A stretch of 27,160 nucleotides of DNA, from positions 1-27,160 of the forward strand of contig CAYRBD010000042.1 of NCBI GenBank assembly GCA_964422465.1, in the 5' to 3' direction. The notes beneath the pieces were generated by a model. The model made no database searches and was not told the origin of the DNA. It saw only the letters and a program-made list of their open reading frames with translations. This document shows, in pieces, positions 15,562-22,678 of the stretch. Source of the stretch: FW021-bin31 sp964422465. Its GTDB lineage: Bacteria; Bacteroidota; Bacteroidia; Chitinophagales; Chitinophagaceae. Position 1 is the stretch's first letter; every line of letters starts with the position of its first letter. The position numbers were made by a program, and so were the translations under genes.

Positions 15562-16776
15562 CTATTTACCTAAATACAAATTTTTATATCTCAATAAGGC
15601 TTCTACAAAATAATAGTCCGCATAGTTCAATGGAACGTCAATTTCTACCTTTCCGGGGAGCGAACCCACACTGTGTTTGAGCAGGAAACCGGCCCCCTTC
15701 CCCTGTTCGAATCGGTATTTGGGGCTGCTAAGGCTGACCAGTATCTTTTCTGCAGACGTTTTATACTTTTTTGCTTTTTGCTTATCCGGTGTTAGGGTAC
15801 TTAGTTCCAATAGAGCTGAGGCCATGATAGAACCTGCGGATACATCGCGATAGGTATTGGGAATTTTTGGAGCGTCATAATCCCAGTAGGGGATCATATC
15901 TTCCGGGAGGTTGGGGTTAGTAAGAATAAAATGAGCGATATGTTCAGCCTGTTGCAGGTAGGCGGAATCTTTGGTTTCTCTGAACATCATCGTATAGCCG
16001 TAGAGCCCCCAACTCTGGCCGCGGGCCCAGGCTGAAGAGTCGGAATAGCCTTGTGCTGTTTGCTTTTTTACCACGGCACCCGTATGCGGGTCGTAGAGTA
16101 CCACATGCCAGGAGCTGTAATCCGGCCGAAAATGATTTTTCATGGTTACATTGGCGTGTGATATGGCTTCTTGTTCATATTTGGGGCTTCCTCCATTTTG
16201 GGTAGCCCAGCATAGCAGTTCCAGGTTCATCATATTGTCAATAATAACCGGAAACTGACCTTTCATCCAGTCCCACGATTTAATACAACCGATGGTGTCA
16301 TTAAAGCGGGTGGACAGAGAGGCGGCGGATTGCAACAAAACCTCTTTATAATGTGGATTGTGCGTCAGACGGTAGCCATTCCCAAAACTACAGTACATCA
16401 TAAAACCCAGATCATGGGTGCCTTCATAATTTTCCAGCGGTTCAATGATCTTCATTTTATCTTCTGCCTGGTCTTTAAAAATGGAATCTCCGGAATATTG
16501 ATACAGATACCAGAGTGTGCCGGGATAGAAACCAATCGTCCAGTCATGAACGCCGCAAAAGGTGAGGCTCCCTCCGGTAGAATCGAGTGTCCGTGGGATT
16601 TTCCCTTCCGGAATATTTTTCATGAAATATTTGTACTGATTGACAGCAAAATCAAGATTTTGATTGACCAGTTTGTCCATATCCGGGCCGTCATTTTTTT
16701 GGCTACAACCCAAAAAGGTCAGTGAAATAAGTCCCCCGAGGAGAAGCATCAGAAAAGCATGGTATTTTTTACTCAT
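15562..16776 (-). CDS. GH88 unsaturated glucuronyl/galacturonyl hydrolase, lipoprotein
   Basis: A 404-residue alpha6/alpha6-barrel hydrolase that removes the 4,5-unsaturated uronic acid left at the non-reducing end by polysaccharide lyases. The signal peptide ends in lipobox LGC (Cys24), so it is membrane-anchored in the periplasm or at the surface. The GH88 pattern is clear: WTIGFYPGTLWYLYQYSGD, THDLGFMMYCSFGNGYRLT with Asp122, and IIDNMMNLELLCWATQNGG with Asp180; these two Asp correspond by motif to the catalytic pair Asp88/Asp149 of Bacillus UGL. SSAWARGQSWGLYGYTMMFR is also conserved. First gene of the run; its promoter region carries a LacI-type palindrome. Which polymer is degraded (glycosaminoglycan, ulvan, pectin or other) cannot be read from the sequence because no lyase or sulfatase is present. 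Confidence 0.94.
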   Translation of the reverse strand: MSKKYHAFLMLLLGGLISLTFLGCSQKNDGPDMDKLVNQNLDFAVNQYKYFMKNIPEGKIPRTLDSTGGSLTFCGVHDWTIGFYPGTLWYLYQYSGDSIFKDQAEDKMKIIEPLENYEGTHDLGFMMYCSFGNGYRLTHNPHYKEVLLQSAASLSTRFNDTIGCIKSWDWMKGQFPVIIDNMMNLELLCWATQNGGSPKYEQEAISHANVTMKNHFRPDYSSWHVVLYDPHTGAVVKKQTAQGYSDSSAWARGQSWGLYGYTMMFRETKDSAYLQQAEHIAHFILTNPNLPEDMIPYWDYDAPKIPNTYRDVSAGSIMASALLELSTLTPDKQKAKKYKTSAEKILVSLSSPKYRFEQGKGAGFLLKHSVGSLPGKVEIDVPLNYADYYFVEALLRYKNLYLGK

Positions 16777-16803
16777 ATCTAAGGTATTTTAATGTTTAAG
16801 CGG

Positions 16804-16842
16804 TAAAGATAAGAAGTATTTTAATACCCTGCAAACGTTTGC
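16804..16842 (-). promoter_or_regulatory. LacI-type operator overlapping the -33 element of the GH88-kdu promoter
   Basis: GCAAACGTTTGC (16831-16842) is a perfect 12-bp palindrome with the central CG of LacI/PurR/CcpA-family operators. On the minus strand the TTTG inside it (16835-16832) is followed by exactly 20 bases and then TATCTTTAC (16811-16803), one mismatch from the Bacteroidota -7 consensus TAnnTTTGY. The operator would therefore cover the -33 box, a simple repression geometry. A second dyad, GTATT-TT-AATAC, lies in the spacer at 16816-16827. The GH88 start codon is about 27 bases beyond the -7. The regulator gene is not in the window. Confidence 0.65.
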
Positions 16843-17025
16843 TTCTTTTAAACTCATAAACGTAGAACTTTTCTTTTCAGATGCTGTTAAAATTGTCTGA
16901 TCTTTATTATAATAGGGAAGCAGAATAGAATTTCTCAAAAAAATTTTATTATTTTGTAAAATTGAACCTTTAGGGGTTTGTAAATTAGATTGTTAACCCA
17001 TTTCAGATTAAAAAAAATTAAGAAA

Positions 17026-18114
17026 ATGAATAAGGTAAAGCAGATTCATGAACTTGGACAAAGTATTTGGTTGGATTTCCTCAACAGGGAGATTATGGAC
17101 AATGGCAAATTGCAGCAACTTATAGAGGAGGATGGCGTCTGTGGCGTCACGTCCAATCCTTCTATTTTTGCCAAAGCCTTTAGTAGCAGTTCGGATTATG
17201 ATGCGGATATAGCGGCTTTTGCCAAAGAAAAAGACAGCAATGATGATATCTTTTTTAGTCTTGCCATTAAAGACATCAAGCGGGCAACAGATATTTTCAA
17301 ACCCGTTTTTGATAAGGAAAAGGGAAAGGATGGTTTTGTCAGTCTGGAGGTAAATCCTTACCTGGCGCGGGATACCGAAGGCACCATCAGGCAGGCTAAA
17401 GAATTATGGGATGCCGTAGGGAGGGAGAACGTGATGATCAAAATCCCCGGAACGGCAGAGGGGCTGAAGGCTATTCGAAAGAGTACAGCCGAAGGCATAA
17501 ACGTAAACATCACCCTGCTGTTTGGCCTTCCGCGATACCGGGAAGTAACAGATGCTTACCTTTCCGGATTGGAAGATAGGGTAAAAGCAGGGAAACCCAT
17601 TGATAAAATTTCTTCCGTAGCCAGTTTCTTCCTCAGCCGCATTGATGTATTGGTTGATCCACAATTGAAAGAGAAAAAGGAGTTGCAGGGAGAGGTGGCT
17701 ATTGCTTCTGCCAAGAAGGCGTATGAAATTTATAAAGAAGTGTTTAGCAGTGATCGCTTTAAAGCTCTGGAAGCTAAAGGGGCACAACCCCAGCGCGTAT
17801 TGTGGGCAAGCACAAGCACTAAAAATCCGGATTACAGCGATGTGAAATATGTAGAGGCTTTGATAGGTGAAAATACCATTAATACTTTACCTCTGGAGAC
17901 GATAGAAGCATTTAGAGATCATGGTAAAGCCGAATCCCGGCTGGAATCAGATATGGATAAAGCCAACCAGGTATTGAAAAGTCTTAAAGAAAATGGAATT
18001 GATATTGACCAGGTTACTCAACAACTGGAAGATGAAGGAATCGAAAAATTCAATAAGGCTTATGACGGGCTCATGGAAGCTGTAGAAAATCAAAAGAAAC
18101 AAACGGTAGCTTAA
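17026..18114 (+). CDS. tal: Transaldolase
   Basis: A 362-residue enzyme of the pentose phosphate pathway that transfers a dihydroxyacetone unit between sedoheptulose-7-phosphate and glyceraldehyde-3-phosphate. Evidence: LGQSIWLDFLNREIMDNG, GVTSNPSIFAKAF, LEVNPYLARDTEGTI, the Schiff-base lysine in ENVMIKIPGT (Lys139) and SVASFFLSRIDVLVD. The length and C-terminal extension match the longer bacterial class (tal of actinobacteria and many Bacteroidota). A TTG at 16990 in the same frame would add 12 residues (LTHFRLKKIKK) with no counterpart in the family; I prefer ATG 17026, which is preceded by AAGAAA. The gene is divergent from the uronate run and its stop abuts the thioesterase start, so the two are probably co-transcribed. 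Confidence 0.94.
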   Translation: MNKVKQIHELGQSIWLDFLNREIMDNGKLQQLIEEDGVCGVTSNPSIFAKAFSSSSDYDADIAAFAKEKDSNDDIFFSLAIKDIKRATDIFKPVFDKEKGKDGFVSLEVNPYLARDTEGTIRQAKELWDAVGRENVMIKIPGTAEGLKAIRKSTAEGINVNITLLFGLPRYREVTDAYLSGLEDRVKAGKPIDKISSVASFFLSRIDVLVDPQLKEKKELQGEVAIASAKKAYEIYKEVFSSDRFKALEAKGAQPQRVLWASTSTKNPDYSDVKYVEALIGENTINTLPLETIEAFRDHGKAESRLESDMDKANQVLKSLKENGIDIDQVTQQLEDEGIEKFNKAYDGLMEAVENQKKQTVA

Positions 18115-18513
18115 ATGAACTTTCATACCAGGAAGTGGATCTCACCTGAAGATCTGAATCCCAATGGAACCTTGTTTGGTGGCAGTCTTCTTCGTTGGAT
18201 TGATGAAGAGGCTGCCATTTATACTATTATTCAACTGGATAATAATCGGGTGGTTACCAAATTTATTTCTGAAATAAATTTTGTCAGCTCAGCCCGCCAG
18301 GGAGACATCATTGAAATGGGGATGGAGGTTGTTGAATTCGGAAATACTTCCCTAACCTTGCGCTGCGAGGTAAGAAACAAACTCACACGCAAGCGCATTT
18401 TAGAGATAGAAAAGATGGTATTCGTGAACATGGGGGAGGATGGAAAACCCAAAGCTCATGGTAAAACAGAAGTTACCTATATAAAAGATCGCCTCAAAGA
18501 CAGTGAAAAATGA
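18115..18513 (+). CDS. Acyl-CoA thioesterase, hotdog fold (YciA/BACH-like)
   Basis: A 132-residue single hotdog domain that hydrolyses acyl-CoA in the cytoplasm. LNPNGTLFGGSLLRWIDEEA (residues 14-33) is the conserved N-x-x-G-T-x-F-G-G-x-x-x-x-W-x-D helix start with the catalytic acid; KFISEINFVSSARQGDIIEM is the following strand pair seen in YciA-type enzymes. Its ATG follows the transaldolase TAA with no intervening base, so it must be translated from the same message. No functional tie to transaldolase is evident; chain-length preference is unknown. Confidence 0.9.
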   Translation: MNFHTRKWISPEDLNPNGTLFGGSLLRWIDEEAAIYTIIQLDNNRVVTKFISEINFVSSARQGDIIEMGMEVVEFGNTSLTLRCEVRNKLTRKRILEIEKMVFVNMGEDGKPKAHGKTEVTYIKDRLKDSEK

Positions 18514-18740
18514 ATCTGCATTTTTACTCTGCAAGGCATAAAAACGTGTTTTGCTGAAACAAAGGTTGAACTCCGTCAGAAGTTCGGAAGGAGTGCGAGC
18601 AGGTTCTATTAAATACCTTCGGCATTTCCTGCCTGCTACAAGAGCGAGGGAAACCTTCCCCCCTATTTCGGAGCGATATAATCGTTCAATTTTGTCCCTT
18701 GCAGAGGATATAATTTTAGAATTAGGTCCTTAAAATTCGT

Positions 18741-18772
18741 TATCATGGTATTTAACCTATCATGGTATTTAA
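18741..18772. repeat. Tandem 15-bp direct repeat
   Basis: TATCATGGTATTTAA occurs at 18741-18755 and again, identical, at 18758-18772, separated by CC. There are only two copies, so it is not a CRISPR. It could be a protein-binding site pair or the scar of slipped replication. Confidence 0.85.
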
Positions 18773-19049
18773 TAATTTCAGGCAGATAATATTGAGTACC
18801 AAAAGGCACTCTAACAATGATTTATCACCTTTTTTACCTATATTTCGTGCTTAACGGCACTTAAACAGTCGCGAGCGACAAAATATTGGTAAAAACTTAT
18901 CAATTCCCCTTCTCTATAGTCGCCGACTAAACTTTAAACCAGTAAAAAAGCCTACGAGAAGTAGATATTTAATTTTATATAATTTTTTGCCCGTCTATAG
19001 AAACAGAATGCAAGTGGTGTTAAGTGAAATTATAAAAAGCACTGTTTAC

Positions 19050-19134
19050 CTCCCGCAGATTGTGTACCTGCCTGTCGGCAAAGGCAGGGATGAATGCCGA
19101 TAATATATCTGAGAATCGGCTAAATCGGCGGGAG
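19050..19134. repeat. Inverted-repeat intergenic element (85 bp), Bacteroidota 'CGCAGATT' type
   Basis: CTCCCGCAGATT (19050-19061) is mirrored by AATCGGCGGGAG (19123-19134) with one mismatch, and the inside contains CCTGCC (19068-19073) / GGCAGG (19083-19088). Elements built from 'cccgcagatt...aatctgcgggag' arms are, to my knowledge, scattered between genes in this phylum. The right arm is followed by ATTTTTT on plus, so it could also act as a terminator. It is 65 bp from the assembly gap, consistent with a multi-copy sequence. Confidence 0.6.
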
Positions 19135-19199
19135 ATTTTTTATGGTGGTTAATCGTAATACTACTGTAGAATGAAGTATAAAATATCCCCTTTTTGCCC

Positions 19200-19299
19200 N
19201 NNNNNNNNNNNNNNNNNNNNNNNNNNNNNNNNNNNNNNNNNNNNNNNNNNNNNNNNNNNNNNNNNNNNNNNNNNNNNNNNNNNNNNNNNNNNNNNNNNN
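19200..19299. other. Assembly gap (100 Ns)
   Basis: Exactly 100 unknown bases, the conventional size for a scaffold gap of unknown length. Anything may be missing here, and the genes on either side need not be true neighbours. Confidence 0.98.
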
Positions 19300-19328
19300 T
19301 TTCGAAAAAACGGAAAAAGGTCAGAACT

Positions 19329-19709
19329 TTAGCTACCTACTTCTGTATTTTCAACTACGAGTGCCCGTACTCCATTTTTGTTTACTACGTTTCCTGTAAT
19401 TTTCACCTGGTCAGCAGCGTGCTTAATAGCTGTTTTGTAAGCCTTGGATTTATCGTGATCCTCTACCAGCAGATAAACCTGCCCGTCACTGGTTAATAAA
19501 CCTGCAGGAAGTCCTTTGTCTAAGCACATTTGTGCACATTGCTTATGTCCTTTTCCTTTGGCTCCATGCCCCATGTAGCAGGACATGTCTAAAACTTCGC
19601 CACTAACGGTCTTTTGACTTTGTCCGAAAGCGCTCATTGAAAGCACGGTCAGTCCGCCTACCAACAGGGAACCGAATACCTTTGGCATCTTCACCTTTAA
19701 ATTTTTCAT
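19329..19709 (-). CDS. Small secreted Cys/His-rich protein of unknown function
   Basis: A 126-residue exported protein. The signal peptide is cleaved near SMSAFG-Q (29/30). The mature part starts with a strand (KTVSGEVLDMSC), then a cluster Cys44, His48, His55, Cys58, Cys62 in DMSCYMGHGAKGKGHKQCAQ followed by MCLDKGLPAGLL, and ends with VKITGNVVNKNGVRALVVEN, which resembles the closing strands of an OB-fold. I recall similar small periplasmic proteins with a CY..G..G..H..CA..C..G.P.GLL pattern in several phyla, with no firm function; the clustered Cys and His suggest binding of a metal or a disulfide-held site. It is divergent from ftcD, and its 3' end is 29 bases from the assembly gap. Confidence 0.8.
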   Translation of the reverse strand: MKNLKVKMPKVFGSLLVGGLTVLSMSAFGQSQKTVSGEVLDMSCYMGHGAKGKGHKQCAQMCLDKGLPAGLLTSDGQVYLLVEDHDKSKAYKTAIKHAADQVKITGNVVNKNGVRALVVENTEVGS

Positions 19710-19735
19710 AATAAAATTGTTTTTTTATTGCCTTG

Positions 19736-19765
19736 CAAGTATAGACTCGTATTTTTAACTACAAA
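19736..19765 (-). promoter_or_regulatory. Possible promoter of the small secreted protein gene
   Basis: On the minus strand TTTG (19765-19762), 18 bases, then TATACTTGC (19743-19735), one mismatch from TAnnTTTGY. Located 26 bases upstream of the ATG. The spacing is slightly short of the usual 19-21. Confidence 0.4.
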
Positions 19766-19810
19766 TAAGGGTTTATTATTGTTTAACTTTCGGAAGCAAT
19801 TCTTAAATTA

Positions 19811-19842
19811 TTGTGATAGGTTTGTTAAAAAATATAACTTTG
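19811..19842 (+). promoter_or_regulatory. Probable promoter of ftcD
   Basis: TTG (19811-19813), 21 bases, then TAACTTTG (19835-19842), a full match to the Bacteroidota -7 consensus. It ends 22 bases before the ftcD start codon, implying a short leader. Confidence 0.5.
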
Positions 19843-19864
19843 ACAATTACAGAGTCTCCGTCTT

Positions 19865-20914
19865 ATGGCAATTATTGAATGTGTACCGAATTTTAGTGAA
19901 GGCAGGGATCCGGCCATTATCCGACAAATAATTGAAGCCATTGGGTCGGAGCAAGAATTAAAAATCCTTCATGTTGACATGGGCGCGTCTGCCAATCGGA
20001 CGGTCGTTACTTTTGCCGGAGCGCCTGCCGCAGTGGTGGCCGGTGCTTTTAAGGGTATTCTGAGGGCCTCGCAATTAGTTGACATGGAAAAGCATCAGGG
20101 CGCACATCCCCGGCTGGGCGCTACGGATGTTTGTCCGCTGGTGCCTGTTTCCGGTATTTCTATGGAGGAAACCGTGAAATGGGCCAGGAGCCTGGGGAAA
20201 AGGGTGGGGGAAGAGTTAAACATCCCGGTCTATTTATATGAAAAAGCGGCTACCTGCTCCAACAGGGCTAATCTTGCCGAAATTCGTGCCGGCGGATATG
20301 AAAAACTTGCTGCTAAATTAAGCCATCCGGATTGGCAGCCCGATTTTGGGAAAAAGATTTTCAACAAAAGAACCGGTGCTACTGTAATAGGAGCACGGGA
20401 TTTTTTGCTGGCTTATAATGTTAACCTGGATACGGCAACGGTTAGTGTAGCAAAAGCTATTGCTGCGGAAGTCCGTGCTTCGGGACGTGTAAAAAAGATC
20501 AAAGGACAGATTCAATATGATCAGGAAATGAAACCCCTTCGGATACCGGGCCTCCTGCCTTTTACCAAAGCACTCGGCTGGTTTATGGAAGAATATAAAA
20601 TAGCGCAGGTCTCCATGAACCTGGTTGATTTGAAAAAGACCCCCATGCATATCGCTTTTGAAACGGTAAGACAGCTTGCATTAAAAAAAGGAGTAGAGGT
20701 GACAGGAAGTGAGATAATTGGGCTTGTTCCCCTGCAAAGTATGCTGGAGGCGGGACGCTATTTTTTTGAGAAAAGAAAGGAACAGGCTCCAAAGACTGAA
20801 AGTTTGTTGATTGAGGAGGCCATAAGTTCATTAGGGTTAGACACATTAAGGCCTTTTGATCCCCGGGAAAAAATACTGGAGTATGCATTAGCAAAAACAA
20901 CAAGCAAGTTATGA
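19865..20914 (+). CDS. ftcD: Glutamate formimidoyltransferase
   Basis: A 349-residue enzyme that transfers the formimino group of N-formimino-glutamate to tetrahydrofolate, the last step of one histidine degradation route. The N-terminal IIECVPNFSEGRD is diagnostic; HQGAHPRLGATDVCPLVPVS contains His77 and His81, the latter aligning with the catalytic His82 of the mammalian enzyme; TGATVIGARDFLLAYNVNLD and ITGSEIIGLVPL-like VTGSEIIGLVPLQSM are further family blocks. The protein stops after the transferase domain; the cyclodeaminase half of the animal bifunctional protein is absent, as in many bacteria, and no fchA or hut genes are visible. The stop overlaps the lpxK start (ATGA, 20911-20914). 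Confidence 0.95.
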   Translation: MAIIECVPNFSEGRDPAIIRQIIEAIGSEQELKILHVDMGASANRTVVTFAGAPAAVVAGAFKGILRASQLVDMEKHQGAHPRLGATDVCPLVPVSGISMEETVKWARSLGKRVGEELNIPVYLYEKAATCSNRANLAEIRAGGYEKLAAKLSHPDWQPDFGKKIFNKRTGATVIGARDFLLAYNVNLDTATVSVAKAIAAEVRASGRVKKIKGQIQYDQEMKPLRIPGLLPFTKALGWFMEEYKIAQVSMNLVDLKKTPMHIAFETVRQLALKKGVEVTGSEIIGLVPLQSMLEAGRYFFEKRKEQAPKTESLLIEEAISSLGLDTLRPFDPREKILEYALAKTTSKL

Positions 20915-22005
20915 AACCCTTTACCCGATATATTAATGATATATTCAGGCTGTTGCTGTATCCTTTTTCGGTATTGTACGGCCTGATTACGTGGTTGCGG
21001 AACAGATTCTATGACCAGGGGATTCTTTCGGAAATTGAATTTGATATTCCTACAATTGCTGTAGGAAATCTGTCGGTTGGAGGTACCGGAAAAACGCCGC
21101 ATGTGGAGTATCTTATTCGTTTACTGGGAAATGAATATTATGTAGCTACTTTGAGCAGGGGGTATAACCGGAAAACCAAAGGTTATCTGATAGCCGGTGA
21201 AGAGGCTACGGCTTATACTATTGGAGATGAGCCTATGCAGTTTTATAAAAAATTTCCGGATATTGCGGTTAGCGTAGGGGAGGAACGTGCTTTAGCATTG
21301 CCCCAGTTGTTGATGGATGCCCCTGATACAGAAGTCGTTATTTTGGATGATGCTTTTCAGCACCGTTCCATTAAGCCGGGGATCAACATCATGGTTACGG
21401 ATTATAATAAATTATTTACCCGGGATTATGTTGTGCCATTTGGCCGCTTGCGGGAGAGCCGTAAAGGATACAGGCGTGCGGATTGCATTATTGTTTCTAA
21501 ATGTCCGCGAAATTTAACTGTGAGGGAGAAGAAAAAGATAATTGCTGAGATACAGCCTCTTCCTCATCAGGAGATTTTTTTTACGGCCATCAGGTACGGC
21601 AGGTGTTACCATTATATTGGCGGCGAAACAGAGGATTTGTTGCCGGATACGGGGGTGATTGTAGCTTGTGGAATTGCCAATCCGCAACCTTTGCTCGAGG
21701 AGTTGAAAACCAGGGTGGGAGAGTTGAAACTCTTGCGTTTCCCCGATCATCATTTTTATTCTGAAGGAGATTTGACTAAAATGGAAGATGCCATATCGCA
21801 GTTAAATTCCGACTATAGAATTATTGTAACTACGGAAAAAGATGCCGCCCGTCTGGATTTGTTTAAGGAAAAAATTGAAAAAATACAATTACCGCTAACC
21901 GTTATTTCTCTCCATATTTATTTTCTTTTTAAAGAACGCGCCCGTTTTGATCGCTATGTGCTGGATTACATGTCAGATGCTTTGGCAGAGCAATACAATA
22001 CCTGA
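20911..22005 (+). CDS. lpxK: Tetraacyldisaccharide 4'-kinase (lipid A biosynthesis)
   Basis: A 364-residue membrane-associated kinase that phosphorylates the 4' position of the lipid A disaccharide precursor on the cytoplasmic face of the inner membrane. The N-terminal hydrophobic helix (LLLYPFSVLYGLITWLR) is the membrane anchor. The Walker A is VGNLSVGGTGKTPHVEYLIR (51-70). YVATLSRGYNRKTKGY, GDEPMQFYKKFPDIAVSVGE and VVILDDAFQHRSIKPGINIM are strongly conserved LpxK blocks, with DD as part of the catalytic site. VTTEKDAARL near the C-terminus is typical. Length is slightly above the E. coli enzyme. Translation is likely coupled to ftcD by the four-base overlap. Confidence 0.96.
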   Translation: MKPFTRYINDIFRLLLYPFSVLYGLITWLRNRFYDQGILSEIEFDIPTIAVGNLSVGGTGKTPHVEYLIRLLGNEYYVATLSRGYNRKTKGYLIAGEEATAYTIGDEPMQFYKKFPDIAVSVGEERALALPQLLMDAPDTEVVILDDAFQHRSIKPGINIMVTDYNKLFTRDYVVPFGRLRESRKGYRRADCIIVSKCPRNLTVREKKKIIAEIQPLPHQEIFFTAIRYGRCYHYIGGETEDLLPDTGVIVACGIANPQPLLEELKTRVGELKLLRFPDHHFYSEGDLTKMEDAISQLNSDYRIIVTTEKDAARLDLFKEKIEKIQLPLTVISLHIYFLFKERARFDRYVLDYMSDALAEQYNT

Positions 22006-22032
22006 TTTTTTTGTCGTGTTAGGAACTGTAGG

Positions 22033-22063
22033 TTGGTAGCCCTCATTAAATGATCTACCTTCG
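22033..22063 (+). promoter_or_regulatory. Probable promoter of the 22094 gene pair
   Basis: TTG (22033-22035), 20 bases, then TACCTTCGC (22056-22064), one mismatch from TAnnTTTGY. It ends 30 bases before ATG 22094. Confidence 0.5.
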
Positions 22064-22093
22064 CGGCTTTTTCTTAAACGATATTTATTGAAT

Positions 22094-22675
22094 ATGTTCT
22101 TTAACACAAAAAGAAGTTTTCTTCTCATATTAGGTTTGTTTTTCTTAGGAACTATTTCCGGTTATGCGCAAAGCCGTGATCAGGCTCATCTTCTAAAAAA
22201 GGATCAATTGAAAGCAAATATAGATGTATTGGGAGTGAGTATAAGTTATGAGAAAAGAATGAGTAAAAATGTTACCGCTTATTTTAAAGGAGGGCTGGCT
22301 TATGGCTTTTTTATAAGGGACGGCCTTTTTTATGAGGAAAGGCAAACAGGTTTTGAGGTAGCACCCATACTATCAGCCTCCTTAAGAGATTATTATAACA
22401 TTGAAAAGCGGCATCGTAAAGGCCGGAATACAAGGAACAATGCCGCTAATTTCATCAACCTGGAAATCGGATATCTTTCATCTGCCATTGCTTCTAAAAA
22501 CATTTACAGGGGTGCGCAATTTTTTATAAAACCTACCTGGGGAATACAACGCAACATAGGCCGACATATTAGTTTTGAGGTAGCGCCCGGGCTGAAATTG
22601 GCTTACGATATCAGGGTAAGAGATACTTGGGTGAGTCCTACTGTTAACATGAAGATTGGCTACGTGATATTTTAG
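22094..22675 (+). CDS. Small exported beta-barrel-like protein, function unknown
   Basis: A 193-residue protein starting MFFNTKRSFLLILGLFFLGT with a signal peptide ending GYAQ. A TTG six bases upstream (22088) would add two residues; the ATG is preferred. The mature part has alternating strands (LGVSISYEKRMSKNVTAYFK; GGLAYGFFI; FINLEIGYLSSAIAS; ISFEVAPGLKLAYDIRV) and ends NMKIGYVIF with terminal Phe, a pattern of small outer-membrane barrels of the OmpA/OMP_b-brl type. I do not recognise a named family. It follows lpxK by 88 bp with its own likely promoter and precedes a lipoprotein gene by only 3 bp. Confidence 0.75.
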   Translation: MFFNTKRSFLLILGLFFLGTISGYAQSRDQAHLLKKDQLKANIDVLGVSISYEKRMSKNVTAYFKGGLAYGFFIRDGLFYEERQTGFEVAPILSASLRDYYNIEKRHRKGRNTRNNAANFINLEIGYLSSAIASKNIYRGAQFFIKPTWGIQRNIGRHISFEVAPGLKLAYDIRVRDTWVSPTVNMKIGYVIF

Positions 22676-22678
22676 GGT

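Larger units (their letters stand above)
18514..19199. other. Non-coding, repeat-bearing intergenic region
   Basis: No convincing gene. The first part (about 18550-18720) is relatively G+C-rich (29 of 60 in 18601-18660) and open in one frame on plus (18551-18733, TTG start) and in one on minus, but neither translation looks like a protein I recognise. From 18721 it drops to 15 of 60. Small perfect palindromes follow: GTGC/GCAC (18847-18860), GTCGC-GA-GCGAC (18868-18879) and AGTCG-C-CGACT (18918-18928). Two repeats are listed separately. I see no tRNA or known ncRNA. The region runs into the assembly gap, so it may be an end of a larger repeated element that broke the assembly. Confidence 0.5.

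Noticed and set aside
16941..16980. Promoter for transaldolase (TTTTG near 16952 and TTTG at 16977)
   Set aside because: Neither combination gives both a proper TAnnTTTG and the 19-21 base spacing, so I do not call it.
16990..17025. Upstream TTG start for transaldolase
   Set aside because: The 12 added residues are outside the family alignment and the ATG at 17026 has a better ribosome site.
18741..18772. CRISPR array
   Set aside because: Only two copies, a two-base separator and no cas genes.
19194..19496. Open frame running through the N gap
   Set aside because: It exists only because unknown bases contain no stops, and its real part is antisense to the secreted Cys/His protein gene.
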